Assembly: GCA_031296305.1 (NCBI GenBank)
Contig: JARLFZ010000009.1
Location: forward strand, 1 to 63,477
Direction of reading: 5' to 3'
Source of the DNA: Occallatibacter sp.
GTDB lineage: Bacteria; Acidobacteriota; Terriglobia; Terriglobales; Acidobacteriaceae
Length of the DNA: 63,477 nucleotides
A program made the position numbers and the translations under genes. The notes beneath the pieces were generated by a model, which made no database searches, was not told the DNA's origin, and saw nothing but the letters and a program-made list of their open reading frames with translations. Shown one piece after another: positions 27,618 through 36,900 of the stretch (position 1 is its first letter; every line of letters starts with the position of its first letter).

Positions 27618-28079
27618 ATGGCCATAACGATCAGATCTGCTGAAGACCATGACATTCCTGAGATGGCACAGATTCGCTCTGAAGAATGGGGGGACCATGC
27701 ATTCTGGAAAGATCGAATCGCCGGATATAAGCACGGTGAGCACTTTCCCCAACAAGCGCTGCCGGAACGCGCGGTCCTTGTTGCCATCGACGAAGGAAAC
27801 GTGGTGGGCTTCGCCGCAGGGCACAAAACGCGTCGATTCGATTGCGATGGAGAGCTGCAATGGATCAATGTTGCTGCGCAAAAACGAGGTCAAGGGATCG
27901 CTGACCAGCTAATTACGCGTATCGGGGCATGGTTCGTCGAGCAGAAAGCGAAGCGTGTCTGCGTGAACGTCGATCCTCGTAATGAGGCCGCGCGCCGGTT
28001 CTACGCCAGGTGCGGTGCCCGATCTCTGAACGAACATTGGATGATCTGGGACGATGCCCGATTCATGGGCGGCAGCTGA
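27618..28079 (+). CDS. GNAT-family N-acetyltransferase
   Basis: 153 residues forming one GNAT domain. The acetyl-CoA binding motif A is WINVAAQKRGQGIADQLITR (variant Q/RxxGxG/A), followed by the beta-5/alpha-4 segment NVDPRNEAARRFYARCGAR. The start at 27618 follows GAAGGGA and begins at the first beta strand (AITIRSAEDHDIPEMAQIR). The substrate is not predictable. It lies downstream of murJ by about 110 bp and converges on the bactofilin gene with a terminator between. Confidence 0.85.
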   Translation: MAITIRSAEDHDIPEMAQIRSEEWGDHAFWKDRIAGYKHGEHFPQQALPERAVLVAIDEGNVVGFAAGHKTRRFDCDGELQWINVAAQKRGQGIADQLITRIGAWFVEQKAKRVCVNVDPRNEAARRFYARCGARSLNEHWMIWDDARFMGGS

Positions 28080-28189
28080 ACCCAGCGACGGCACCCAGCG
28101 GAACTTGTGCAGCTGCAGTTCCTTGGGCCATGTGTCTTTGTTTGTGTCGCCAGATAAGCACTGCGAGGATTACCGGGCTCGTAAAAACA

Positions 28190-28222
28190 CAAGAGCGCCC
28201 TTGACCTGCAAAGGCGCTCTTG
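28190..28222 (-). terminator. Intrinsic terminator after the bactofilin gene
   Basis: A 10-bp perfect inverted repeat, CAAGAGCGCC / GGCGCTCTTG, with a 13-nt loop. On the minus strand it is followed by TGTTTTTA. It ends bactofilin transcription and may also act on convergent GNAT transcripts, though the plus side lacks a clear U tract. Confidence 0.8.
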
Positions 28223-28248
28223 CCAGACAGATGAATTGCGTTTGAGGA

Positions 28249-28761
28249 CTAGCCTACTTTCGACGCCTCGGGTGCGGCCGTGACAGCACTTTGGCTCGCA
28301 GCCGGAGGCGTCTGCCCCGGCTTGGCATCGGCTTTGCGGATATCGATTCCGCCCTTGAAGAACGCGCCATCTTCGATGCTGATGCGCGCCGCGGAAACAT
28401 CGCCGCTCAACGCGCCTTCGGCACGGATGTCCACGCGGTCCGATGCCGACACATTGCCGCGTACCTTGCCCATCACCACCACTTCGCGCGCGGTGACATT
28501 GGCGCCCACCGTGCCGTTGCGGCCGATGGTCACACGGTTGCCGGGCAGATTGATCGACCCTTCCACCTTACCGTCGATATACAGCGATTCCGTGCCCGAG
28601 ATTTCTCCCTTCACAAACAGGCCCTTGCTAATGACCGCCTGGTCGCCTGCAGGTGCTGCATTGCGGTTTGTCGTCTCAATAGTCGGCACTGCATGCGCAG
28701 GGGCCTGCACTTCCGGGCTGGGGGTGCCACGTAATGGCTCGTTCTGATTTGGTTTCCACAT
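28249..28761 (-). CDS. Bactofilin
   Basis: 170 residues with the DUF583/bactofilin right-handed beta-helix at about residues 40-140 (LFVKGEISGTESLYIDGKVE, RVTIGRNGTVGANVTARE, VRGNVSASDRVDIRAEGAL). It is flanked by disordered, Pro/Ala-rich termini, which is the usual layout. Bactofilins polymerise without nucleotide and shape cells or organise envelope enzymes. The start was set at ATG 28761 (MWKPNQNEPLRG), matching typical family N-termini; an in-frame TTG at 28812 would add 17 residues. The gene ends at a strong terminator. Confidence 0.88.
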   Translation of the reverse strand: MWKPNQNEPLRGTPSPEVQAPAHAVPTIETTNRNAAPAGDQAVISKGLFVKGEISGTESLYIDGKVEGSINLPGNRVTIGRNGTVGANVTAREVVVMGKVRGNVSASDRVDIRAEGALSGDVSAARISIEDGAFFKGGIDIRKADAKPGQTPPAASQSAVTAAPEASKVG

Positions 28762-29071
28762 TGCGCTCAAAGTAGGTTCCTTTTCTGTCCAATCGGGACT
28801 GGGGGATGCCAAGGCTACGCCAATGGCCTTAGCCCAAAAATAACAAAAACTATGCCAGGCGCGGCAATCGCGTGCGCCGCAATGATCCTGCGGCCGAAAT
28901 CCAGACGGAGTTTTGTTTCGTTTCGCCCGGATCGGCCGTCTCCCACATTCTACGGCAAAGCGCAGGCTCCTGCGCCCCTCCGCGACGCCTGAGTGTTGCC
29001 TTCCGAGTTGCCTGGAGTCACTTCTTCACTTTGGCGCACGCGAAATGAAGGGCAGGCTCTAATCTGAGCGT
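28762..29071. other. Divergent intergenic region, bactofilin/rnr
   Basis: No gene is seen in these 310 bp. It must hold the two divergent promoters. A -10-like TCTAAT at 29058-29063 lies 8 nt before the rnr ATG, again a leaderless arrangement. Confidence 0.4.
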
Positions 29072-31675
29072 ATGACCGATCGCGAACTCGTGGCGCGCAT
29101 CGCCGCCTCGGCCGGACGCAAGGCCGCTTACAAGCAGTTGGTCCGCGAACTGGGCCTGGGGGGCGGGCGTGAACGCCGGCTTCTCCTCGAGCAATTGGCC
29201 CGCCTCACTCTCCGTGGCCAGATCGTCCAGCTCGATCGCGAGCATTGGAGCATTCCCGGTGCTCCCTCCCGCTCGGGGTCGGCGTCGAGCAACAATTTAA
29301 TCACCGGCCGCCTCGATCTGCATCGCGATGGCTATGGCTTCGTGCGGCCGAATCGAAAATCCGGCGCGCCGGGATCAACGGGAACTGAAGATATTTTCAT
29401 CCCGCCCAACGAGATCGGCAGCGCCATGCAGGGCGACCAGGTCCTAGTCGATGTCGATCCGCCTAAAGCCGACGGCCGTATGCAGGGCCGCATCGTCCGC
29501 GTTCTCGAGCGCCGCAACGCCACCGTCGTCGGCACGTTTCACTACGCAGATCCAGCCCGCGGTCATCGGCAAAACGTCGTTATTCCCTTCGACGAGCGCA
29601 TGACCCAGCCGATCGTCATCCCTCCCGGCGCGGAAATCCCTCCCGCTGCCGCATCGGTTCCGCTGCATCGCGTTCTGGGCCGAGAAGCGCTTGCTCCTCG
29701 AAAACACGAAAGCCCGGAGAGTCTCGTCGTTGACGTCGAGATCACCAGTTGGCCCACGCCCACGCGTCCTCCCATCGGCCGCGTCGTCGAAATCCTCGGG
29801 GCTCACGACGATTTTGGCGTCGACGTGGAAATGATGATCCGCAAGCACCAGTTGCCGCGCATCTTTCCGGAGCACGTCCTCGCCGAGGCCCGCGCCGTCG
29901 CCCATCTCGACCCAAGCATCATTGCCCAACGCGCCGATTTCCGCGGCCTGCCCATCGTCACCATCGACGGCGAGACCGCGCGCGATTTCGATGATGCAGT
30001 TCTCGTCACCGATCGCGCCGATGGCGGCTACGAGCTGCAAGTCCACATCGCCGACGTGGCCGAATACGTCCAACCGAACTCTGGCCTCGATCTCGAAGCC
30101 CGCCTGCGCGGGAACAGCGTCTACTTTCCCGATCGCGCCATCCCCATGCTGCCGCAGGAGCTCTCCACAGATATCTGTAGCCTGCGTCCGCACGAAGACC
30201 GACTGGTCCTCAGTTGCATCATGCAGCTCGATGCAGCCGGCCGCATTGAAAGCTATGAAATCGTCGAAGGCGTGATCCGCTCCGCTGCGCGCATGACCTA
30301 CACCGAAGTTCACGCGATCATCGAAGGCGATGCCGAATCGCGCACGCGTTACGCGCCGCTCGTTGAGAACTTTGAGCGGATGAAAAAGCTCGCTGTCTTA
30401 ATGAACCAGCGCCGCGAGGAGCGCGGGTCCATTGATTTCGATTTGCCCGAGCCCGTCATCGAATTCGATGAGCACGGCCAGATGCGCGGCGTTACGCGTT
30501 CCGAGCGCACCTGGGCGAACCGCCTCATTGAAGAGTTCATGCTCGCCGCTAACGAATGTGTCGCCATTTGGATCGAAGATCTCGGCGTTCCTTCGCTCTA
30601 CCGCATTCACGAGAAGCCCGAACCCCGCCGCGTCGTCCAATTCGAAGAGCTCGCCGCCAGTTTTGGTTATTCTCTTGGTCTCGGACCGCTGCCCGTAAAA
30701 CGCGTAGTCACTCGCGGTGAGCGCCGCGACTCCCACGGCCGCGGCCGCAATCCGCGCGAGCACGAAGTCCCTGAAGACATCGCCGTCACGCCGCGCATGT
30801 ATCAAAAGCTTGCCGCGCGCATTGAGGGCAAGCCGGAAGAGCGAATCTTAAGCTACCTCATGCTGCGCTCGCTCTCGCAGGCCCGCTATTCCGAAGTCAA
30901 CGAAGGCCACTTCGCGCTGGCCGCGCCCACCTACACTCACTTCACCTCGCCCATCCGCCGCTATCCCGACCTCATCGTCCACCGCATCACCAAAGTGCTG
31001 CTCCGCGCTGGCGTGTCTGGCCGCAGATCCGTGACGCAGGCGCGTCTCGCTTCGCCCTGGTCGCATCCCAACGAGGGCCAAGCTCGATCCGTGGCATCTC
31101 ACCCTCAAAACAAATCCGCGGTCCCGCGCACTTGGGGACCGAGGAAGGAAAGCACGCCCCTCGCCACAGCCCCCATCCCCGAGCCCGAGCTCGCCCAAAT
31201 CGCCGACGAATCGAGCCAGGCCGAGCGCCGAGCCGCCGAAGCTGAGCGCGAGTTGGTCGAATGGAAGAAGGTGCGCTTCATGCAGGATCGCGTCGGCGAC
31301 GAGTTTGCCGCCCTCGTGCTCAACCCCGCCAAATACGGCCTCTTCGTCGAGCTCACCGATCTCTTCGTTGAGGGTCTCGTCCCTATTGACAGCCTTCGCG
31401 GAGACCGCTTCACCTGGCGCGAAAATACACACGAGATCGTGGGCGAGCGCACCGGCCGCCGTTTTCGCGCCGGCGACCGCGTCCAGGTCATTCTCGACCG
31501 CATCCTCGTTCAGGAACGTAAGCTGCAATTCGCGCTGGTTGAGGAAGAGCTTCCTCTCACCGGTCGCAAGCCCTCGCTCTCATCGTCGAAATCGAAGAAG
31601 AGCAAGCGCAAAAACACATCGCCGCCGCCCCCGGGCGGGAGCAAGCGGCGAACCAGAAAAGGCCGCAACCGCTGA
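29072..31675 (+). CDS. rnr: Ribonuclease R
   Basis: 867 residues. An N-terminal winged-helix region (ELVARIAASAGRKAAYKQLV) and cold-shock domains are followed by the RNB 3'-5' exoribonuclease domain. Its active site is ETARDFDDAVLVTD (about residue 303), and FTSPIRRYPDLIVHRI lies at its end. An S1 domain (about 740-823) and a Lys/Arg-rich tail complete it. RNase R degrades structured RNA. Between HRITKVLL and IADESSQAERRA, at about residues 646-705, the protein carries a longer, Ser/Pro/Arg-rich linker than E. coli RNase R. The DNA there contains a palindrome of the intergenic repeat family found elsewhere in this window. The insert keeps the frame and does not touch catalytic motifs. Confidence 0.93.
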   Translation: MTDRELVARIAASAGRKAAYKQLVRELGLGGGRERRLLLEQLARLTLRGQIVQLDREHWSIPGAPSRSGSASSNNLITGRLDLHRDGYGFVRPNRKSGAPGSTGTEDIFIPPNEIGSAMQGDQVLVDVDPPKADGRMQGRIVRVLERRNATVVGTFHYADPARGHRQNVVIPFDERMTQPIVIPPGAEIPPAAASVPLHRVLGREALAPRKHESPESLVVDVEITSWPTPTRPPIGRVVEILGAHDDFGVDVEMMIRKHQLPRIFPEHVLAEARAVAHLDPSIIAQRADFRGLPIVTIDGETARDFDDAVLVTDRADGGYELQVHIADVAEYVQPNSGLDLEARLRGNSVYFPDRAIPMLPQELSTDICSLRPHEDRLVLSCIMQLDAAGRIESYEIVEGVIRSAARMTYTEVHAIIEGDAESRTRYAPLVENFERMKKLAVLMNQRREERGSIDFDLPEPVIEFDEHGQMRGVTRSERTWANRLIEEFMLAANECVAIWIEDLGVPSLYRIHEKPEPRRVVQFEELAASFGYSLGLGPLPVKRVVTRGERRDSHGRGRNPREHEVPEDIAVTPRMYQKLAARIEGKPEERILSYLMLRSLSQARYSEVNEGHFALAAPTYTHFTSPIRRYPDLIVHRITKVLLRAGVSGRRSVTQARLASPWSHPNEGQARSVASHPQNKSAVPRTWGPRKESTPLATAPIPEPELAQIADESSQAERRAAEAERELVEWKKVRFMQDRVGDEFAALVLNPAKYGLFVELTDLFVEGLVPIDSLRGDRFTWRENTHEIVGERTGRRFRAGDRVQVILDRILVQERKLQFALVEEELPLTGRKPSLSSSKSKKSKRKNTSPPPPGGSKRRTRKGRNR
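31119..31141 (-). repeat. Palindromic repeat copy inside rnr
   Basis: CGGTCCC-N9-GGGACCG. Read on the minus strand, its loop is CAAGTGCGC, matching the loops CAAAAGCGA (49438-49446) and CAAATGCGA (60227-60235) of the intergenic copies. It lies in the extended linker between the RNB and S1 domains. Confidence 0.6.
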
Positions 31676-31716
31676 ACCTCAGCGCCTGCCAGCCCGTGCA
31701 CCTCTCCAGCGAACGC

Positions 31717-32082
31717 TTAGGCGCCCGCCTGTTTCTCGGCCAGCGGACCAATGACGGGAATGACAAACTTCCCGCCCTGAAATGCCTTGATGATGGCGAT
31801 GAGCCAGACGATGAAGAGCGCCAGCACCACCAACAAATGAAACGGCCACAGAATCCAGCCAACGAACGGCACAAAGGCCAATACCATGAGAATCATCCAA
31901 GCCACAAACCAGGTTGCCGCCAGAAAGATTGACTGCCAGGCATGGAATTTCACTTTGGGATTCGTGTTGAAAGGCGCAACCACCAGAAAGATGATTGCCG
32001 GGATGAAGGTCAGATAGGCGAGGCCGCTCGCGGCATCGTCGGAGAGCCCTGTGTTCGCCCCTGTTGCGTTTGGATCAGCCAT
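31717..32082 (-). CDS. DUF4870 membrane protein
   Basis: 121 residues. After a short polar N-terminus (ATGANTGLSDDAASGLAYLTF) there are three or four hydrophobic helices (PAIIFLVVAPFNTNPKVKFH, ATWFVAWMILMVLAFVPFVG, LLVVLALFIVWLIAIIKAF). The layout and the KFHAWQSIFL segment are those of DUF4870 proteins. Function unknown. GGAG precedes the ATG. It lies 156 bp downstream of a paralogous gene on the same strand, a tandem duplication. Confidence 0.8.
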   Translation of the reverse strand: MADPNATGANTGLSDDAASGLAYLTFIPAIIFLVVAPFNTNPKVKFHAWQSIFLAATWFVAWMILMVLAFVPFVGWILWPFHLLVVLALFIVWLIAIIKAFQGGKFVIPVIGPLAEKQAGA

Positions 32083-32238
32083 GGCAACTCCTTATTGGTG
32101 AAATTTTCCTGAGGGAAAGAACGCCACGCCCCGTCTGCGAACAGAGACATACCGTCTTCGCAGTCCCCGGGTCAGGCGCTGAACTGAGGGCACCAGAACA
32201 CAGCAACTCGCCCAAGCTTGTCAAGCGAAATCACGCGC

Positions 32239-32610
32239 TTACTTCTTCGCCTGCTGTTCCGCAAGCTCCCCGATCACGGGCAGCTTGAAGCGCTTGCCCA
32301 TCGCCGCATTCACCACGCACGCCACCCACACCGCAATCCAGAACAGCTCGAATGCTCGCCACACCACCATGTGCAGGATGGGCGAGAACAGTAGCGTAAA
32401 TATAAGCAAAAAGCCGAGCACGAGGCTCACCGCAAAGGCTCCAACGAACAGCAGAATCGATTGCCAGGAGTGGTAGCGTACATACGAGTTCCGGTTGTAC
32501 GGCTCCAGCACCAGGAAAACAATCGCCGGGGCGAACGTGAGATAGGCGATGGCGCCCGCCGCGTGGTCCGGGAGCACGAATGCGCCTTCGACAGCATCCG
32601 GTTTTACCAT
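32239..32610 (-). CDS. DUF4870 membrane protein (paralogue)
   Basis: 123 residues, a second DUF4870-type protein paralogous to the one encoded just downstream. Shared features are AGAIAYLTFAPAIVFLVLEP, VRYHSWQSILLF and the C-terminal FKLPVIGELAEQQ (compare FVIPVIGPLAEKQ in the other copy). Divergence between the two is substantial, so the duplication is old. AGGAGGAG precedes the ATG closely, giving strong translation. The family has no assigned function. Confidence 0.8.
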   Translation of the reverse strand: MVKPDAVEGAFVLPDHAAGAIAYLTFAPAIVFLVLEPYNRNSYVRYHSWQSILLFVGAFAVSLVLGFLLIFTLLFSPILHMVVWRAFELFWIAVWVACVVNAAMGKRFKLPVIGELAEQQAKK

Positions 32611-32793
32611 GGCATCTCCTCCTGGGATTGGGAAAGCAGTTCCGCGGTCCCGCAGCGGAGAGGGTGAAGCTGGGGCTGCCAGTAGAACAACCGCCCGCCG
32701 GACGCCTTGTCAAGCAGTTTCTCCGCGCCGCAATCGCCGCAGCCGGCTTCGTCTACCCACATCCAATACAATAGTTACGGGAGCATTTATCGC

Positions 32794-33066
32794 ATGGCGC
32801 ACATGGTCTTTTGCGTTCGCAATAAGAAGGAGATGGAGGGACTCGACGAGCCGCCCTTCGACTCCGAATTCGGCCAGAAAATTTACAAGAACGTCTCCAA
32901 GGCAGCGTGGGACGAGTGGCTCAATCGCCAGAAAATGCTGCTCAACGAGTACCGCCTGCAGCCCTGGCTGCCCCAGGCGCAGCAGTTCCTCGTCGAGCAG
33001 ATGGAGGAGTTCTTCTTCGGCTCCGGCTCGGCTCTGCCCTCGGAGTTCGTGCCGCCCGAGCACTAA
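32794..33066 (+). CDS. Fe(II)-trafficking protein YggX family
   Basis: 90 residues, the usual size. The family N-terminus is recognisable (MVFCVRNKKEMEGLDEPPF), with the single conserved Cys near the start. The helical body carries GQKIYKNVSKAAWDEWLNRQ and KMLLNEYRLQPWLPQAQQFL, and the C-terminus is negatively charged. YggX protects iron-sulfur clusters and is proposed to carry labile iron. The start at 32794 is chosen from family alignment. It is monocistronic, followed by tRNA-Pro. Confidence 0.88.
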   Translation: MAHMVFCVRNKKEMEGLDEPPFDSEFGQKIYKNVSKAAWDEWLNRQKMLLNEYRLQPWLPQAQQFLVEQMEEFFFGSGSALPSEFVPPEH

Positions 33067-33143
33067 CGCCGGGGCGCGGCATCGGTGTAAACTAAACAAG
33101 ACCCCAAAAGCCGGTCCGCCATGGTGGACCGGCTGCGTTATGT

Positions 33144-33220
33144 CGGGACGTGGCTCAGCCTGGTAGAGCACTCGCTTGGGGTGCGAGGGGTCGGCAGTTC
33201 AAATCTGCCCGTCCCGACCA
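33144..33220 (+). tRNA. tRNA-Pro (anticodon GGG), CCA encoded
   Basis: A 77-nt cloverleaf: acceptor CGGGACG/CGTCCCG, D-arm GCTC/GAGC, anticodon stem CTCGC/GCGAG with loop TTGGGGT (anticodon GGG), 5-nt variable loop, T-arm GGCAG/CTGCC with TTCAAAT, discriminator A and an encoded CCA. All stems pair fully. Confidence 0.97.
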
Positions 33221-33240
33221 TTGCATTGCATGCAGCAGAC

Positions 33241-33268
33241 GCGGCCTGAGGGCCGCATTTCTGTTTCT
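33241..33268 (+). terminator. Intrinsic terminator after tRNA-Pro
   Basis: GCGGCC-TGAG-GGCCGC (33241-33256) followed by ATTTCTGTTTCT. It lies 20 nt after the tRNA 3' end. Confidence 0.65.
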
Positions 33269-33294
33269 GACTGAACCACGAAGCACCCCAACCT

Positions 33295-33316
33295 GTCATC
33301 CGCCGCAGCGGATGAC
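33295..33316. repeat. Perfect 9-bp hairpin repeat
   Basis: GTCATCCGC-CGCA-GCGGATGAC, a perfect stem of 9 bp with a 4-nt loop. It sits between the tRNA and its partial copy. The GGATGAC arm recalls the CTCAGGATGACAT end of the interspersed repeats at 52931 and 61827. Confidence 0.6.
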
Positions 33317-33329
33317 ACAAATATCGACT

Positions 33330-33388
33330 GCGAGGGGTGCGAGGCGAAGCCGAGCCTTTCGGCAGTTCAAATCCGCCCGTCCCGACCA
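33330..33388 (+). pseudogene. Duplicated 3' half of tRNA-Pro (possible attachment-site scar)
   Basis: The segments GCGAGGGGT and TCGGCAGTTCAAATC plus CGCCCGTCCCGACCA repeat the 3' half of the tRNA-Pro at 33144-33220. They carry a 20-nt insertion after GCGAGGGGT and one substitution in the T-stem. There is no 5' half, so this is not a functional tRNA. Duplication of a tRNA 3' end is the usual mark of site-specific integration. No integrase remains nearby. Confidence 0.65.
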
Positions 33389-33509
33389 ATTAAATCGAAA
33401 ATCTGGAACGTCGCGCGGCTCGATGGTGGGCATTTTCATTGTCAATTCAATGAAGGTGAACTGGAGATGTGTTTTCCTGATCGTATTGTTCCTGGTGAGG
33501 TAAGAAAAC

Positions 33510-33725
33510 ATGTCGGTCAAGGTCTATGAAGGTGCTTTAGAGCAAGCCAAGAATGATCTCGAATGGATCACCCGCGAGTTTGAGAAGTTGCGCACACGGA
33601 AAGAGTTGCTCGAAAACTTCCTGGGTGCTTTGACACCATTAATCTCTAATCTCAATTTGGTCGACGATCCCGCCGCATCGCCAGAGTCTGCTGCACATGA
33701 AGCTCCGGCGCTGCAAGAGGGTTGA
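33510..33725 (+). CDS. Small coiled-coil hypothetical protein
   Basis: 71 residues (VKVYEGALEQAKNDLEWITR, then EFEKLRTRKELLENFLGAL). The first 50 residues form a charged amphipathic helix likely to be a coiled coil; the rest is acidic. A GGTGAGG site lies about 10 nt before the ATG. No family was recognised. It sits between the tRNA-Pro 3' duplication and the caspase gene, so it could be cargo of an old integrative element. Confidence 0.5.
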   Translation: MSVKVYEGALEQAKNDLEWITREFEKLRTRKELLENFLGALTPLISNLNLVDDPAASPESAAHEAPALQEG

Positions 33726-33913
33726 GTATAGGTCCGGCCTTTCCGTCAAAAATGGAACGCAAACGCAAGAGATGGCCCGCCCGTCGCCCGCGCCGCGCGT
33801 TCGCACCAGTGTGCCGTGCTGGAGGATTATGTTCCTCGTTCTTCATTGCTACGCTGTGAGGAATTGCGGCGCGATTTGAACGCCAGCCCTGCAAACGCGC
33901 AATCCAGCAGCGT

Positions 33914-36900
33914 TTACGGCTCAACCTTCGTATCCGCGCATGCGCCCTTGTCGCCGCCGTCGCACGCCTTGCGATAAAAGCTCAGCGCCTTGTTCTCGTC
34001 CAGCTCCACGCCCAGCCCGTTGCGATAAAGGTTGCCGAGGCTGCGGCACGCCGACGGCTCTCCGCCGTCGCAGGCCTTCTGGAAAAGGTTGGCGGACTGC
34101 ACCACGTCCCGGTCCGTCCCCCATCCATACTGATAGGCGTATGCCATCCACGTGCAACTGGCCATGATGCCGCTGCTGCAAACCTTGCGTTCGTAGGTCA
34201 ACGCCTGCACATCGTCCTGTGGCGCGCCGTCGCCTCCGTGCAGCACATTTCCATACACCATGCACGCCGTCATCTCTCCTCCGTCGCACGCCTTGCGGAA
34301 AATCTCTGTCGACGCGTCGTTATCCTTGACCGTGCCCAGCCCATTGCGCACCATGTAACCGAGCGCGGTGCAGCCCTTCAGGTCTCCGCCGTCGCACGCC
34401 TTGCGATAGCCGCTCAATGCATCGCTGAAGCTCGGCGCGGCATTCATGCCCTCGTGGTCCATAAAGTGGAACGACGCTATCCCGGTGCAGGCTCTTGGCT
34501 CACCGCCGTCGCAGGCCTGGCGCGCGGCCTCCATCGCCATGGCTTCATCCTTCCCCGTTCCCACGCCCGCGTAGTAGGTAAAACCCAGGTTCGAACAGGC
34601 CTGCATGATGCCGCCGTCGCACGATTTTTTCGTCAGAGCGAACATTTGCGCATCGTCCTTCTTGACCCCGATACCCGCGAAATACATGTAGCCGAGTTGT
34701 CCGCAGCTCCTGGCGTCGCCGGCATTGCAGTTGTCGCGGAACATGCCCGCCGCCGCCGCTTCATCCTTGGCCGCGCCTAGTCCATTCTCGTAGGCAAGCG
34801 CGGCGTTGAAGCAACCGTTTTTGTCGCCGCCGGAGCAGGCCTTCTTGTAAAGCGCCAGCGCGCGCGCCTCGTCTTTGGGAACGCCCTTTCCCCTCGACAG
34901 CAGGAACCCCTGCGCCGTGCACCCTTCCATGGCACCACCGTCGCAGGCCATCCCGTAAAATCGCGCCGCCTCCGCTTCGTTCCTGGCTACGCCGAAACCG
35001 CCCTCGAACATCGCGCCCAGCCCCAGGCAGCCTCGCGGCTGATTGCCTTCGCAGCCTTTGCGGTACAAGCCGATAGCAGCGGGTTCGTTCTTCGCAACGC
35101 CCAATCCGCTCGCCATCATGAATCCAAGTTGCACGCATCCCGCCAGGTTGTCGCCCTTGCATGCCGTGCGATACAGGTGCACCGCCTCTTCTTCGTCTTT
35201 GGTCACACCCAGCCCGTACCGGTACAAATCGCCCGCATTGTTACAGCCAATCATCTGTCCGGCGTCGCAGGCTTTGCGGTAAAGGCGCGCGGCTTGTGTC
35301 AGATCCCGAGGCACGCCCGTGCCGCGCACGTACATCAGGCCGAGGTTGTTGCAGCCGTTCATGCCCGTGCCGCTGACGTCGCATGCCTTGCGAAAGAACA
35401 CTGCCGCCTGGGACATGTCGATCGCGGTGCCTTTGCCCGACTCGTAGGCCAGGCCCATGTCGTTACATCCCGTTGCCGATCCGCCGTCGCACGCCTTGCG
35501 GAAGAGCGTAATGGCCTGCGCCGTGTCCTCCGCCACACCCTGCCCCGACTGGATCATCACGCCCACGTCGCTGCAGCTATCCATCTCACCGCCGGCGCAG
35601 CCCTTGCGAAAATACTCGACGGCCTGCGCGGGATCGCTAGCCACGCCGCGTCCGCGCAAATACATGCGGCCGACATTCTCGCAGCTCTTCATGAATCCAC
35701 CGTCGCACGCCTTGGTGTAGAGCGTCCTGGCTTGCGCGTAGTCCTGCGTCACGCCCGAGCCAAACTCGTAAATCGCGCCTAGCCCATTACAACCCACCAT
35801 CTCGCCGCCGTCGCATATTTTGCTGAACAGCGTCCTGGCCTGCGCGTAATCCTGCGTCACGCCGTGACCTTCGAGATACATCCTGCCCAGCCCGAAGCAG
35901 CCGCGCAGGTTGCCTTGAGTGCACGCGTCCCCAAAAAGACGCACCGCGCTCTCCAGATCCGGCTCAATCGCCTCTCCTGTCTGGTAGATGCCCGCCAGCA
36001 GCACGCACGCGCTGCTTACGTGCGCATCGCAGGCCCGCTGCGCCAGTTTCGAAGCTTGCGGCCCATCCGTGCCTCCGCCCAGTCCGGTGCGAAAGCTGCG
36101 CGCGGCCTGTTCGCATCCCCAACTGTCGCCGCCGTCGCACAGTTTCAGTGCCACGCTCCGCGCCGCGGGAAAATTTTTCCGCGGATCGTCGTCCTGCCAG
36201 TACCGATTCTGCTGCTTCTTCAGCTTGTCGAGTTCCAGGGCCTCATACTTTGTCAGCATCACGTCCGGGTTGGAGCTGTCCGCGGTGGTTGGTGTCGATC
36301 CCGCGCCCATGTGGATCACCAACTCCCCGCCCTCATCCAGATCGAACGATCCGAACAGCGGTGTCTGCTTCGAACCCGCAGCTACGGCGACTTCATGCTG
36401 CGCAAACGCGCCCAGTTGGCTCGAGGTCACAAAGCCCTCGCCGAAGTTATCCGCTTTGCCCGAAGTGAGTCCCTGGATCATAAGCCCGGTAAACAGCGAG
36501 TGATCCGGCAGCGGTCCGCTGTCGGCGGCAAGCTGGTCGCCTTGTGCGCTGGCAATTACCTTGCGGCTCACTTTGACCAGCATGTCCTTCTGAAACCGCG
36601 TATCGTCGCGGCTCGTGGAGAACTTGCTGCCCAGCGCCATGCCGCTATGGCAACTGTCCAGAACGACCAGGATGTGCGCGGCCGGCAGCGAGCTGATCGT
36701 CCGCAGCAGCTCTTCCACGTTGAGATAGTCGCTCCAGTGCTCATTCGCTCCCGATGCGCGCGCGTCCGCCGGCACAATGAACCCCACCGACCGCGTCTGA
36801 TCGCCAATCTTGTCGTTGCGCGTGGTGCCGTGGCCGGCGAAGAAAATCACCAGTGAGTCTTCGGGCTTCAAGCGGTTGCGAAGGTCGTCATCGATCAGCG

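Noticed and set aside
35864..36856. Plus-strand open frames of up to 330 codons
   Set aside because: They are antisense to the caspase-Sel1 gene. The DNA repeats of the solenoid keep antisense frames open.
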